Counted from the stretch's first letter, positions 16,854 through 26,588 are shown. The stretch is 52,439 nt of DNA from Rubripirellula obstinata (GCF_001642955.1 NZ_LWSK01000033.1:1-52439); one strand, 5' to 3'. Notes: generated by a model not told the origin, from the sequence alone. Made by a program: numbers and translations.

Positions 16854-19004
16854 TCATCGCAGGTTGTCGATCAGGAACGCCCAGCAATCCGCGTACTCTT
16901 CGATCTTCTTGCTGATCGGGGTTCCCGCGCCGTGACCTGCTCGTGTTTCGACTCGAATCAACGTTGGGTGCGGACATGTTTTCGCTTGAGCGGCTTGCAG
17001 CGCGGCGGCGAACTTGAAACTGTGTCCCGGTACGACGCGATCATCACGGTCGGCCGTGATCACCATCGTGGCTGGGTAACAGGTGCCAGGTTTCAAATTG
17101 TGTAGCGGTGAATACGACAGCAAGTTGTCGATCTGATCTTCTTCATCGCTGCTGCCAAATTCAGCCGCCCACGCCCAACCGATCGTGAACTTGTGATACC
17201 GCAGCATGTCCATCACGCCGACACCCGGCAAGCATGCGGCGAACAAGTCGGGTCGCTGAGTCATGACGGCACCGACCAACAATCCACCGTTGCTGCGACC
17301 CGACAAAGCCAAGTGCTCGCTGCGAGTGTACTGCTTTTCGATCAACAGTTCCGCGGCAGCAATGCAATCGTCGAACACGTTCTGTTTCTTTAGCCGCATG
17401 CCGTCCTCATGCCACTGACGACCGTATTCACCGCCGCCGCGAAGATTGACGACCGCGTAGATGCCGCCTGAATCGATCCAAGCCGCCGTCGCTGGTGAAA
17501 ACGAAGGCGTGATCGAGATATTGAATCCGCCGTAACCGTACAGAAGCGTCGGATTGGATCCGCCCAAGACAGAATCCTTTCGCCGGGTCACGATCATCGG
17601 CACCTTGGTTCCGTCTTTGCTGGTGCAAAACATTTGTTCGGTCACAAACTGATCAACATCAAACGCGACTTCGGGTTGCCGCCACAAACTGGTTTTGCCG
17701 GTGGTCAAATCAACTCGATAGATCGACGTTGGCGTGACGTAGTTGGAAAACGAGAAAAAGGTATCGGTCGAATCACGGTCACCACCAAACCCGCCGACCG
17801 AACCGACGCCCGGCAGTGCCAGTTCATCGATCAATTCGCCGTCGATCTTGTGACGAGTCACTTTGGCTCGAGCGTCTTTCAAGTAATCAGCGTAGAACGT
17901 ATTGCCAAACAGGCTGACTGTTTGCAAGACGTCATCGGTTTGAGGGATCACTTCGGTCCATGCCGATCGATCTTCCGCTTGGGCGGGAACCGCAATCAAT
18001 CGGCGGCGATCGGCATCAGCGTCCGTCATCACGAAAAACGTAGAACCATCAGACGCGATGAATTCGTACTCGGCATCAAAACCGGTGATCAGCGGGGTTA
18101 CCTGAGAATCGTCGTCGGTCAGGTCTTTGTAAAACAACTGCGACTTTGGTTCGCTGCCCTGCCAATTATTGATGATCAGGTAACGCCCATCGTCAGTGAC
18201 CTCGGGGCTGAATCCCCATTTGGGATGATCGGGCCGCTTTAGAATCAGCGTGTCGCTGGATTGCGGATCGCCGATGCGGTGAAAGTACAGTTCTTGGTTT
18301 TCGTTGGTTCCCGTTAGCAGTTCACCGTCGGCGGGTGGCTCGTAACGACCGTAAAAGAATCCGCTGCCGTCCTTTTTCCAAGCGATGCCGCTGAACTTGA
18401 CCCAACGCACTTCGTCTTCCAAATCCTGACCGGTTTCAACGTCGCGAACTTTCCAGGTTCGCCAATCGCTGCCGCCGTCGGCAATCCCGTAAGCGATCAA
18501 CCGCCCGTCGTCACTCAACGCTGTGCCCGCCAGTGCAACGGTGCCGTCTTCGCTAAGCGTGTTGGGATCGATCAAAACTTGTCGCGGTGCGTCCAACGAA
18601 TCCGCCTTGTACAGAATGCTCTGATCTTGCAGCCCATCATTGTGCGAATAGAAAACACGTTCGCGACGACGACTGGGGATTCCGAATCGTTCGTAATTCC
18701 AAAACTGTTCCAGCTTTTCTCGCATCGCAGTACGCTCGGGGATCGATTCCAGGTACTGGTCGGTCAGCTCGTTCTGTGCTTCGATCCAAGCCGCGGTTGC
18801 TTCGCTTTCGGTGTCTTCGAGCCATCGATAGGGATCGGCCACTTTGCGGCCAAAGTAGTCATCGATAACAGGGACCGTCGCGGTTTCGGGATAGTTCATG
18901 GTGTTTGATTGGTGGGCTGCTTCTTGGCCGGTGGCGTTGGGGCCAATGACATTGAAAACGCACAGGCTTACGCAAGCGACGGCGGATGGAAAGTGTTTCA
19001 GCAT
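16854..19004 (-). CDS. Prolyl oligopeptidase, S9A family, exported
   Basis: The frame is open to 19121, but ATG 19004 (MLKHFPSAVACVSLCVFNVIG) gives a signal peptide and 716 residues, a normal length. After the signal, PVIDDYFGRKVADPYRWLED is the family's classic N-terminus. A beta-propeller follows, then the alpha/beta hydrolase domain with GRSNGGLLVGA (nucleophile serine), DRDDRVVPGHS (aspartate) and TRAGHGAG (histidine). The enzyme cuts short peptides after proline, probably in the periplasmic space. It is divergent from the DinB-like gene. Confidence 0.94.
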   Translation of the reverse strand: MLKHFPSAVACVSLCVFNVIGPNATGQEAAHQSNTMNYPETATVPVIDDYFGRKVADPYRWLEDTESEATAAWIEAQNELTDQYLESIPERTAMREKLEQFWNYERFGIPSRRRERVFYSHNDGLQDQSILYKADSLDAPRQVLIDPNTLSEDGTVALAGTALSDDGRLIAYGIADGGSDWRTWKVRDVETGQDLEDEVRWVKFSGIAWKKDGSGFFYGRYEPPADGELLTGTNENQELYFHRIGDPQSSDTLILKRPDHPKWGFSPEVTDDGRYLIINNWQGSEPKSQLFYKDLTDDDSQVTPLITGFDAEYEFIASDGSTFFVMTDADADRRRLIAVPAQAEDRSAWTEVIPQTDDVLQTVSLFGNTFYADYLKDARAKVTRHKIDGELIDELALPGVGSVGGFGGDRDSTDTFFSFSNYVTPTSIYRVDLTTGKTSLWRQPEVAFDVDQFVTEQMFCTSKDGTKVPMIVTRRKDSVLGGSNPTLLYGYGGFNISITPSFSPATAAWIDSGGIYAVVNLRGGGEYGRQWHEDGMRLKKQNVFDDCIAAAELLIEKQYTRSEHLALSGRSNGGLLVGAVMTQRPDLFAACLPGVGVMDMLRYHKFTIGWAWAAEFGSSDEEDQIDNLLSYSPLHNLKPGTCYPATMVITADRDDRVVPGHSFKFAAALQAAQAKTCPHPTLIRVETRAGHGAGTPISKKIEEYADCWAFLIDNLR

Positions 19005-19121
19005 GGTTTTAAAACTGGGGACGCGGGGAATATGCTTAAACGGGAACTCGCTTAGAATACCGTGAACCACACAAGCTGGCATTGTGCTTGATTTCGTTTT
19101 TACCTCGATGAAAAATCTCAA

Positions 19122-19646
19122 ATGACAAAGAACATTGGTCCCATGATCGCCGCTTCCGCCCGTTTGGGGCTCGGATACGCGGAGCGACTGCTCGGTGATG
19201 TGCCCGCCGAAAAGTTCGGAGCCTTCGCAAAAGTCGGTAACGGCCAGATCAAATCAAACCATCCCGCATTCGTGTGTGGCCACTTGAGTCTGTATGCGCC
19301 GAAGATTTTGGCCGACCTGGGCCAAGACGCCTCCGCAATCGGGCCGCCGGAATCCTACGACGCGTTGTTCTCTAAAGACGCGACTTGCCAAGACGATTCC
19401 GATCAAAAGCTGTATCCGTCGGCCGATGAGCTACGTCGCGTTCTGATTGAAGGCTACACCGCGGTCGCCGACGCATTGGAACAGTCCGACGACACTATTT
19501 TCCTGACGGAGAATTCCAACGAAGTCATGCGCAAGAAGTTTCCAACCACCGGAGCCATGCACGGCTTTTACGTTGGCGGTCACTTCATGATTCACATGGG
19601 CCAAATCAGTGCTTGGCGTCGAGCCATCGGCATGGGGCCGGCGTAG
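19122..19646 (+). CDS. DinB-like (YfiT/DinB superfamily) four-helix protein
   Basis: The 174-residue protein has the helical layout of the DinB superfamily, with HLSLY near residue 54 and GGHFMIHMGQISAWRR near the C-terminus supplying histidines as possible metal ligands. Members are metal-dependent enzymes, often thiol transferases; the substrate is unknown. It diverges from the prolyl oligopeptidase gene with about 117 bases between the starts used here. Confidence 0.8.
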   Translation: MTKNIGPMIAASARLGLGYAERLLGDVPAEKFGAFAKVGNGQIKSNHPAFVCGHLSLYAPKILADLGQDASAIGPPESYDALFSKDATCQDDSDQKLYPSADELRRVLIEGYTAVADALEQSDDTIFLTENSNEVMRKKFPTTGAMHGFYVGGHFMIHMGQISAWRRAIGMGPA

Positions 19647-19687
19647 CAATGAAGTGCAACTGACAGTTTGCAGCCCGCACCGTTGGA

Positions 19688-20116
19688 GTCCAGGCTTTAG
19701 CCGCTCATACTCACACGTGATGCTCTCGCGATTCCACCTGTGAGTAAGAGCGTCTGAAGAGAGCGTCGGAACAACAACTGGCGTAGCGAAACTCGCCAAG
19801 AGTTTCGGCAACTCGACAAACCGAAAGTCTTGGCGACTTTCGCTACCAATTGTCCCGCCATTTATTGTTCCGACTGTCCTAACGACAGCTCGGTGCCGGG
19901 TGCGTCAGCACCCGGATACGAAGCAAAAAACAACCCTCTCAGCCTCGATCGATCGGCGGCAAAGCCGCCGATCGATCGAGGCTGAGACAAACATGGGGGC
20001 GGCATGATCCGGGTGCTGCGCACCCGGCAAAGGGCTTTCACCGCTCCGCGGCTAGATTGGCTGGGTAGCGCAGCATTGATAACGTTTCTAGGCTAGACTT
20101 TCTGTAAAGCCTGGAC
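19688..20116. repeat. Nested set of inverted repeats
   Basis: Four inverted pairs occupy this gene-free stretch. The outermost is GTCCAGGCTTTA (19688-19699) with its complement (20105-20116). Inside are 26-base arms at 19783-19808 and 19821-19846 (2 mismatches) and TGCCGGGTGCGTCAGCACCCGGA (shown in two families: 19894-19916 and 20008-20029, each palindromic). At the centre is a perfect 23-base palindrome with an AAA loop at 19938-19986. No gene is seen between 19647 and 20161. Confidence 0.85.
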
Positions 20117-20161
20117 CCCAGCAAACTCAGTCATCTTCTGCAAACCGTTTGGTGCATTTCC

Positions 20162-22402
20162 TCATCCCGCCGCTCGCGGCTTGGTCTTGCCGCCTTGTAC
20201 CTCACGGCGGGATCTTGCCCGGTCCCTGACTTGTGTCAGGGGAATCGTGTTGGGCGCGTCTTCTGCAGCCGCGACCATGTGAAGTTCAATCGGCGTGGAC
20301 GATGACAATTGCATGTCCGGACGCGGTAGTTCAATCGATACGCCGTGTTCTCGGAAGATGCGATCAATCGAAAGTCGGACCAACGTTTCGCAGTCCCTGC
20401 GCTGAGTGACCGATCGCACGCTCAGCCAAAAATTGACCTCGAACTCTAGCGACTCTTCCCCAAACTCGTTGAACCACACAAACGGTTCAGGTTCCGAATG
20501 AACGCCCGGCGTCCCGATCGCCGCCTGTTTCAACAGAGACATCACATGGTCCAGCGATGACCCGTAGGCGACCTGAATCTTGATCGATGTACGAAGTCGA
20601 TCATCAAGCCGCGTTAGGTTCACGACATTGTTTTCCAGGAACTTGCTGTTGGGAACGATGATGTCCAAGTTGTCACCCGTACGGACCTGCGTGCTGCGAG
20701 CGCCGATTTGAGTCACGGTGCCGTGCGTATCATCAATCAGGATCAAGTCTCCCACCTTGATCGGTCGCTCGACCAATAGAATCAGACCGCTGATGAAGTT
20801 ATTGAGGATGTTCTGGCTTCCAAATCCAACGCCGATCGCGACTGCACCACCCAAGAATGTGAATACCGTCAACGGCACGTTGGCGTATCGCAGCGACGTC
20901 ATTCCAAACGCGATCACGAGTGCATAAAACGACAGCGACTCGATTGCATGGGCGGCAGCAGGGTTAACGCCAAGTTTTGGAAGACGCCTAGCGATCAAGC
21001 CGCTAATCAATCCAGCGGCGAAGTACCCAAAGATGATGAACAGCAAACTGCTAAGCACTCGACCGACGGTCAGCGATGTGTCTTCGATTCGGGTCAGTTC
21101 GTAATTCCAGCATCGCCGAATCGCCGCCCAACCGTCGGCCGCCCATTCCTGCAGGCTGCGCGATGGGCCGCCTTCCAACTCGAATTGCAAACGCGTTAGC
21201 GCTCGTCTGCCGCTATCGATCCCGATGATGGCTCGGTTGTGCAGATCACTCTGCTGGCTAAGCGAATCGGTCATTCGCGTCAGCCACTGATGAATTTCCT
21301 CGCTCTGTAAATCCTGTTCTTGCGTCTGGGTTGTGGCCGATGCCAATGCCGACGTTGTTTCTCGCAAAGCCAATTCACGCGACCGACGTTCTCGATCGAA
21401 CTGCTCGATCTGTTCATTTGTTTCGACCAACCAAGCCTGTCTATCTGGGCGAGTGGATTGGCCGGTGACCAAGTGATATCGCCGAAGCCAGTACTGACGC
21501 ATGATCGGCAAACGCACGATCCGCTGGTGGTTGACGCCGCCGGCGATGCGAAGCGTTTCCAGAGCAGTCTTTAATGCGTCAACTTCCGCGACCAGTTCTG
21601 CGGTTGGTGACGCAGTCGTGCCAAGCTTTTGCCGAGCGTCCATCCAAAGCCGCTCGGCTGTTTGAATGTCGGACTGAATTGAGTCTGCCTTCTGGCGAAT
21701 CTCGGTTTCTCGTGAATCGAGTTGTTTGGTTTTCGCGTCGATCGTTTCTTTGTTGAAAACGACCGACGGGGAGATTAAATCTCGTTTGCCTTTTAGGAAA
21801 CGCGATTCCAGACGGTTGATCGAGTATTCGGTCTGCCGGGTCGCAAGTTCTTGTCTTCGCAGGATCAGTGTTTCCTGAGCCAATCGCAGTTCGGACTCCG
21901 CTGTCCTGATTAGGTTTGCAAAAAGAGCGGAATCAGATTCGCTGATTTGGTTGATGGATCGCTGTCGATCCGCCACATCACCACTGGCGCGTTCGACCGC
22001 GCCGCGTGCTGACAGCAGTGACTCTTCGAGCGATTCGCGTTTCACTTCGTTGCGGGTGATTGAATCGGTCAGTCGATCAAAAAGCAAGATCGAATAGGGC
22101 GGCGATTCATCGATCTGACCTTGATCGAGCCTGCTTAGATCCAGTTGCAACTGAGTTTGTTGAGTCTGTAGATCTTTCAACACCACATTGGCCGATTGCT
22201 GATGAGCCATCGTGACATTGATCAGCCGAAGTAGATGCAGTTGATCAGGATTCCTTTGGAAACCAGCGACGGCAGACTGGGCTGCGATCAGGTCCGCATT
22301 GCCGTTAACCAGGCCGTCGGTCATCGAGTCCGCAGCAACATCCGAGCTGCCCACACAGAAGCCAAATGCTAAAAATAGCAAAGCGAAGAAAACTGCGGGC
22401 AT
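20162..22402 (-). CDS. Large MscS/MscK-type mechanosensitive channel
   Basis: The 746-residue protein begins with a signal peptide (AVFFALLFLAFGFCVGSS). Residues 30-430 are a long, mostly helical periplasmic region with coiled-coil character, as in MscK. Membrane helices follow (VLSSLLFIIFGYFAAGLI, SLSFYALVIAFGMTSL, FTFLGGAVAIGVGFGSQN); the last is the pore-lining helix and leads into NILNNFISGLILLVERPIKVGD, written here in parts, typical of the MscS beta domain. It should release solutes on hypo-osmotic shock. It appears monocistronic. Confidence 0.92.
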   Translation of the reverse strand: MPAVFFALLFLAFGFCVGSSDVAADSMTDGLVNGNADLIAAQSAVAGFQRNPDQLHLLRLINVTMAHQQSANVVLKDLQTQQTQLQLDLSRLDQGQIDESPPYSILLFDRLTDSITRNEVKRESLEESLLSARGAVERASGDVADRQRSINQISESDSALFANLIRTAESELRLAQETLILRRQELATRQTEYSINRLESRFLKGKRDLISPSVVFNKETIDAKTKQLDSRETEIRQKADSIQSDIQTAERLWMDARQKLGTTASPTAELVAEVDALKTALETLRIAGGVNHQRIVRLPIMRQYWLRRYHLVTGQSTRPDRQAWLVETNEQIEQFDRERRSRELALRETTSALASATTQTQEQDLQSEEIHQWLTRMTDSLSQQSDLHNRAIIGIDSGRRALTRLQFELEGGPSRSLQEWAADGWAAIRRCWNYELTRIEDTSLTVGRVLSSLLFIIFGYFAAGLISGLIARRLPKLGVNPAAAHAIESLSFYALVIAFGMTSLRYANVPLTVFTFLGGAVAIGVGFGSQNILNNFISGLILLVERPIKVGDLILIDDTHGTVTQIGARSTQVRTGDNLDIIVPNSKFLENNVVNLTRLDDRLRTSIKIQVAYGSSLDHVMSLLKQAAIGTPGVHSEPEPFVWFNEFGEESLEFEVNFWLSVRSVTQRRDCETLVRLSIDRIFREHGVSIELPRPDMQLSSSTPIELHMVAAAEDAPNTIPLTQVRDRARSRREVQGGKTKPRAAG

Positions 22403-22620
22403 CCCATCGACCTTTATTTGATGACGCTTCCGTCGTGCGTCCGCGGCGGCAGACCTCCCGTGGCCCGATCCTTCGCTCCCAAATAGGGGATACTTTTAAT
22501 CTGCCCAGGAAGTCAAGCGAGAGATGAGGCTTTTAAAGCGATTGAAGACCAGTTTGGTGCAGAGATCTCGTTGTGACGGCTAGCCAGCGATTCTTTGATC
22601 GAGCCGAGTTTTCTGAAAAT

Positions 22621-22714
22621 GGGCAAAACGATGAAGGGGAAAAACGATGGTGCGCAGTCTTCTTCTGGCTCTACCATCCGCGCACCATCGTTTTGCCCCT
22701 TCATCGTTTTGCCC
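22621..22714. repeat. 35-bp inverted repeat with 24-base loop
   Basis: The arms at 22621-22655 and 22680-22714 are complementary with one mismatch. Each arm itself contains two copies of GGCAAAACGATG-like sequence. The surrounding region 22403-22828 holds no convincing gene; short frames across the repeat are on both strands and are not credible. Confidence 0.9.
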
Positions 22715-22828
22715 AAAAGTTGATCGCTAACCCGGCAACGCTTCACGAGCGCCAGGCTTTATGTTGGTTATTCAGCCAAACGAAAATCCATCGCAAGCCC
22801 TGACCCCGGCGAAGCCACTCCCCATATT

Positions 22829-24478
22829 TCAAAATGGTACGTCGGGATCGTCGTTGGGTGTTGCCAGCGTACGCTGAGCCTCGTCGATTCGGCTTTGCAA
22901 GTCGGCGGACTTCGAGAGCAGTTCTTGATGATGTTCGGCAAGCGTTTGCAAGTTCGCTTTCAAACGTGACGCCTCTTCGTCAAGGTGTTCTTCGTCGGCG
23001 CGGCGGTAATTGGCAAAGCACGCGTTGAGGGATTGGATTTCCTCGCGGGAGGCGTCGAGCCGTTCCAGGTCTGAAACGATTTCCGCGACCATGAAGGCCA
23101 TTTTTAGATGGCCGCCTGCGTCGCCGGGCAGGGGACGATCGTCTTGGATTCCTGACCACGCAGACGCAAGCGGATCGTCTTGCTCGTCACCGAAATAACC
23201 GGCCGCTTCGCGCTCGGCATGCTTGCGATCCATCTCGGCATTGAATTCGGCATACTCGCGCTGTTGCTCTTCCCAAGCTTCACGCGTCTCGTGAATCGAA
23301 AAAGCGAACTCGTCGTCCAGGTCCAAGTGATGTCCGTCTAGGCTGGTGAATCCGACGCCGAACAATCCGTCCGCCATCATTTCGCAAATCGGGCAATCGC
23401 AATCGGCAATGTGTTGCTCGGTCTGAACCGCGTCGATGCCCTCGATCGTCACGCCCGCCCCACGCGGAACCCGCCGCCGACCACATTCGATCATGAATCT
23501 CGGTGGCGAACCGCCTTCAAAAGGGCTTTCGTGCCATTCGTCACGGACGCCACGCAAAAAGCCAACCAATTCATTTGCGGCATCGTCACGGTTGGCTCGC
23601 GTTGAAGTTCCCTGCTCGCTTTCACACCAAAACCAAGCCGCACCGATCAGTTCGCGACAAAGATCGAAGTACAGAATCATTTCTTGGCTACCCATCGGCG
23701 CGGTTTCAAAACCGTCCCAATCATCCGGCGCGGCGACCATCGGTCCGCCGTCTTCAAACCGCATCCGCTGACCCCACGTCACTTGATCGCTCCAATCCTG
23801 CGCCCCGTGCAGCAACTCACGCGGCGTCCGCCCGTCCAAATCTTCTCGCGGCGTCATCAACCAATCGCGATGAACCGAAATCGTGAACGGATAGCGGGCC
23901 TGTTGCTCGCCGGACGCCTCACTCTCTTTCCACGCATCGGTTTGCACCGTTTGCAGAACTCGCGCGGCGATGTCGGCAAGCAACGCGTCGCCAAACAGTA
24001 CTTCGCGATCGACATACGGTTTGTTGATCGGCGTCTGGCGAGGATCGTTGACCGCATCGGGCGAAACGCCTTCACGTAATTCCCACCACGGCGGCAAATG
24101 GACACTCAGCGGACAATGCTGCTTGCCCGATTCGTCTTTGCTCATCGCAAACGCCGCATCGCGCCCCACCGGCATGAAGTCGCCACCGATCAAGACACGT
24201 TTGTCACAAAAGTCGACGACAACGAAGGCTTCCGCTGAAAGCAAGCGGTTCATCGCATCACCCGAATCCGTTTGTTCGAGCGGCACACAGCTGACGAATT
24301 CACAAACCGCCGGCGTTCGATAGCGAGGCCAAACGCCCATCGCTTCCGCCCAATCGCCCGGATCTTCGGAAGCCAAAGCAATCAGAGTCGTCGCGGTATC
24401 AACATTAAGATTGTTCGCCACTTGCCACCCGGACGAATCAATAACGACCACCGCGACCGCACCGTTTTCCTGGTCCAT
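22829..24478 (-). CDS. Large hypothetical protein (549 aa)
   Basis: The frame extends to 24553, but ATG 24478 (MDQENGAVAVVVIDSSGW) follows an AAGGAGTGAG site and is the better start. There is no signal peptide. The protein is acidic and Trp-rich, with a CDCPICEMMADGLFGVG segment near residue 360 holding three cysteines in a CxCxxC pattern that could bind metal. The C-terminal 60 residues are a predicted coiled coil (LKANLQTLAEHHQELLSKS). I do not recognise a family, and the flanks give no clue. Confidence 0.75.
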   Translation of the reverse strand: MDQENGAVAVVVIDSSGWQVANNLNVDTATTLIALASEDPGDWAEAMGVWPRYRTPAVCEFVSCVPLEQTDSGDAMNRLLSAEAFVVVDFCDKRVLIGGDFMPVGRDAAFAMSKDESGKQHCPLSVHLPPWWELREGVSPDAVNDPRQTPINKPYVDREVLFGDALLADIAARVLQTVQTDAWKESEASGEQQARYPFTISVHRDWLMTPREDLDGRTPRELLHGAQDWSDQVTWGQRMRFEDGGPMVAAPDDWDGFETAPMGSQEMILYFDLCRELIGAAWFWCESEQGTSTRANRDDAANELVGFLRGVRDEWHESPFEGGSPPRFMIECGRRRVPRGAGVTIEGIDAVQTEQHIADCDCPICEMMADGLFGVGFTSLDGHHLDLDDEFAFSIHETREAWEEQQREYAEFNAEMDRKHAEREAAGYFGDEQDDPLASAWSGIQDDRPLPGDAGGHLKMAFMVAEIVSDLERLDASREEIQSLNACFANYRRADEEHLDEEASRLKANLQTLAEHHQELLSKSADLQSRIDEAQRTLATPNDDPDVPF

Positions 24479-24684
24479 TTTCTCACTCCTTCTGTGTTCG
24501 CTGAAAGGCCTTCCATTAAATGTAACGAATCGCATTGAGCGAAGTGGAAACACTTGAAGATAAAAAACGGGCAGGAAGTTGCTATTTGGCCTTTGGTTGC
24601 CTCGCGTTAGGCCTCAGCTCAAGATTCGTTTTTCCCGCCCGGTCCTAGCCACCAAGCTCCTAACCACCAAGCTCCGAATCATCG

Positions 24685-24792
24685 TCAGTCGCCTCGCCAC
24701 GAGAAACCAGCCACGCCCAACCAAACCGTGAACCCCGCAAAGCTGGCCGCGGTGATCAGGATCGCCATCGTTGGCAAATCTGGTTTGGTCAT
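24685..24792 (-). CDS. 35-residue single-pass membrane peptide, coupled to BtuF-like gene
   Basis: Directly after the BtuF-like gene, ATG 24792 overlaps its stop codon (ATGA) and opens a frame of 35 codons ending TGA at 24685-24687. The product starts MTKPDLPTMAILITAASFAG and continues FTVWLGVAGFSWRGD, one hydrophobic helix of about 20 residues with short polar ends. The four-base overlap and the coherent membrane segment argue that it is real. Its role is unknown; it could anchor or accompany the binding protein. Confidence 0.6.
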   Translation of the reverse strand: MTKPDLPTMAILITAASFAGFTVWLGVAGFSWRGD

Positions 24793-25676
24793 GTCAGCGG
24801 GGCCGCTGGTTGATAGCGACCGATCAGATCGCTCAAGATCTCAAGACTGTCGACCAGTCGCGGACCAGGCCGGCTGAAGAACGCTGAACCATCGACGATG
24901 TGAACCTGGTCATTTCGCACGCAAGCCAGCGACGACCAACCGGGATACGATTCCAAGATCGGCAAATCCTGCCGTGTTCGCTCGACCGTGAACCCACAAC
25001 ACGCGATGACCAGCATTTCCGGATCCGCTTCGACAATCTGTTCCCAAGCCACCGTCGTCGATCGCTGACCGGCAACACCGATCACTTCACGTCCACCCGC
25101 CATCTCGACAAGCTCGGGACTCCAGTGCCCCGCGCTAAACGGCGGGTCGATCCATTCGAGCAACATCATCGAAGGCCGGTGCGAAAGCGATTCGCGACGC
25201 TCGATCACTGCATCGACACGAGCCTTCAGCCGGGCGACCACCTCGGCCGCGTGACCTTCGATGCCAACCGCCGACCCGACGGCTCGGATGCAATCGAACA
25301 CTTCTTCCAAACAAGTCGGTTCCAGGTTGATCACGCGCGTCGATCCGGGCAGCGAACAAGCCGCCTCGTTGACCTCTTTCTCAGCCACCGCACAAACGTC
25401 GCACAACGCCTGCGTTACGATCAACTCCGGTGCAATCCGCTGTAACGTATCCATGTCGAGCGAATACAACGCCTTCTCCGTCTTCAACCGTTCTCGTACC
25501 AACGCGTCAATTTCCGCACTGGTCGCATCGTGCGGGATCAACGTCCGAGTCACCTTGGGTAGCGTTTCCACCCCGGCCGGAAAATCACATTCATGCGTCA
25601 CGCCGACCAACTGTTCACGCAGCCCCAACGAGCAGATGATTTCGGTCGCGCTGGGCAATAGAGAAACAATTCGCAT
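24789..25676 (-). CDS. BtuF-like helical-backbone metal/cobalamin-binding protein
   Basis: The 295-residue protein has the periplasmic binding protein fold of the BtuF/FhuD class: MRIVSLLPSATEIICSLGL at the start, VGVTHECDFP, and ELIVTQALCDVCAV. It lacks a signal peptide, since the core begins at residue 1, so it may be cytoplasmic or exported differently. No ABC permease or ATPase lies beside it. It resembles the stand-alone 'cobalamin-binding' group common in planctomycetes. The ligand is uncertain. Confidence 0.82.
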   Translation of the reverse strand: MRIVSLLPSATEIICSLGLREQLVGVTHECDFPAGVETLPKVTRTLIPHDATSAEIDALVRERLKTEKALYSLDMDTLQRIAPELIVTQALCDVCAVAEKEVNEAACSLPGSTRVINLEPTCLEEVFDCIRAVGSAVGIEGHAAEVVARLKARVDAVIERRESLSHRPSMMLLEWIDPPFSAGHWSPELVEMAGGREVIGVAGQRSTTVAWEQIVEADPEMLVIACCGFTVERTRQDLPILESYPGWSSLACVRNDQVHIVDGSAFFSRPGPRLVDSLEILSDLIGRYQPAAPLT

Positions 25677-25714
25677 TGGTTAGATTTCAATCAAACAAGT
25701 GAAAGCATCGACAT

Positions 25715-26269
25715 TCATTCGGTGGACTCCAACGCCAGTGCCCATAATTTTTCAAGCTCATCGGTAACGCCAAGCGTCTCTGCCCACTCGTCGAGATGCT
25801 TTCGATCAAGCGTTTTGTGGTTCGCCACAATTATGCCCAAGACGTCGTCGTTGTCTTTGCGCCGCGACCAAATGAGTTTTTGCAGGATGACGTCTTCGGC
25901 GGTTGGAAGCCACACCTCATCGCCCGCAAGGGTCACCTTCCGGCGGCGGTCAAAACGCGCTCGATCGAACGGCTGGTCGGTCAGCCGAAACAGCTCGATC
26001 CGAAACGGAGTCCCTTCGATGTGAATTTCGTTTTTGATTGATCCGCCGAAAGATTCAAACGAAAGTTGCGGGTCGAACTTGAATTCGCCGCCAAGCGATT
26101 TCGCGAGCGAGAAAACGTCCAGATCAGCCGTCCCAATCACAAAGTCCGCGTCGGTGGTTGAACGTGGGAACGAGTAATACATGCTTGAGAACGAACCGAC
26201 GAGCATGTAGTCCAATCCCGCCTCATTCAGTGCGGCAATGAGTCGCGATACTGCTTGTTGAAGATTCAC
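25715..26269 (-). CDS. Nucleotidyltransferase-fold protein (MNT/AbiEii-like)
   Basis: The 184-residue protein shows the GSxnDxD signature of the polymerase-beta-like nucleotidyltransferases: G25-S26 in LVGSFSSMYY and D40/D42 in PRSTTDADFVI. DVILQKLIWSRRKDNDD later in the protein matches the C-terminal region of AbiEii-like and related toxins. Its start overlaps the stop of a small upstream gene by four bases. Such pairs are often toxin-antitoxin or resistance modules, but housekeeping roles are also possible. Confidence 0.8.
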   Translation of the reverse strand: MNLQQAVSRLIAALNEAGLDYMLVGSFSSMYYSFPRSTTDADFVIGTADLDVFSLAKSLGGEFKFDPQLSFESFGGSIKNEIHIEGTPFRIELFRLTDQPFDRARFDRRRKVTLAGDEVWLPTAEDVILQKLIWSRRKDNDDVLGIIVANHKTLDRKHLDEWAETLGVTDELEKLWALALESTE

Positions 26270-26502
26270 GGGCTGGATGGTCCCCGGTTTTGCATGCGAC
26301 GCATCAACTCGATGCGTTCGGCCAACAGTCGTTTGACCGTCGCCTCATCGGCAAGCGGATGGTGGTCGCGAATCCCATCTTCAACCACTCGAAACGCCAC
26401 TTCCGATTGCTCCATGCCTGCCAGCACGCGTTGCTCGGGCGATATGCTGTTAGCCTGCATGACGCGAGATCGAATCGGATCAAACGAGGATGCTGAGGTC
26501 AT
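26266..26502 (-). CDS. Small partner of the nucleotidyltransferase, possible antitoxin
   Basis: ATG 26502 (MTSASSFDPIRSRVMQAN) gives 78 residues; the frame is open to 26571 but the added part has no family character. The protein is helical and charged (ADEATVKRLLAERIELMRR), without membrane segments. It overlaps the nucleotidyltransferase gene by ATGA, so the two are made together. An antitoxin or subunit role is inferred from this arrangement only. Confidence 0.65.
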   Translation of the reverse strand: MTSASSFDPIRSRVMQANSISPEQRVLAGMEQSEVAFRVVEDGIRDHHPLADEATVKRLLAERIELMRRMQNRGPSSP

Positions 26503-26588
26503 CTTGTTTGTGTAAAACGGGTTAGCAAAGGTGAGATACGAAGAGAGATTGACATTTCCATAGTTTACCAAAAATTCCCGAGAGCGTG

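Noticed and set aside
22513-22803. Frames of about 76 codons over the 35-bp inverted repeat
   Set aside because: Both strands are open only because of the repeat; the products have no family features.
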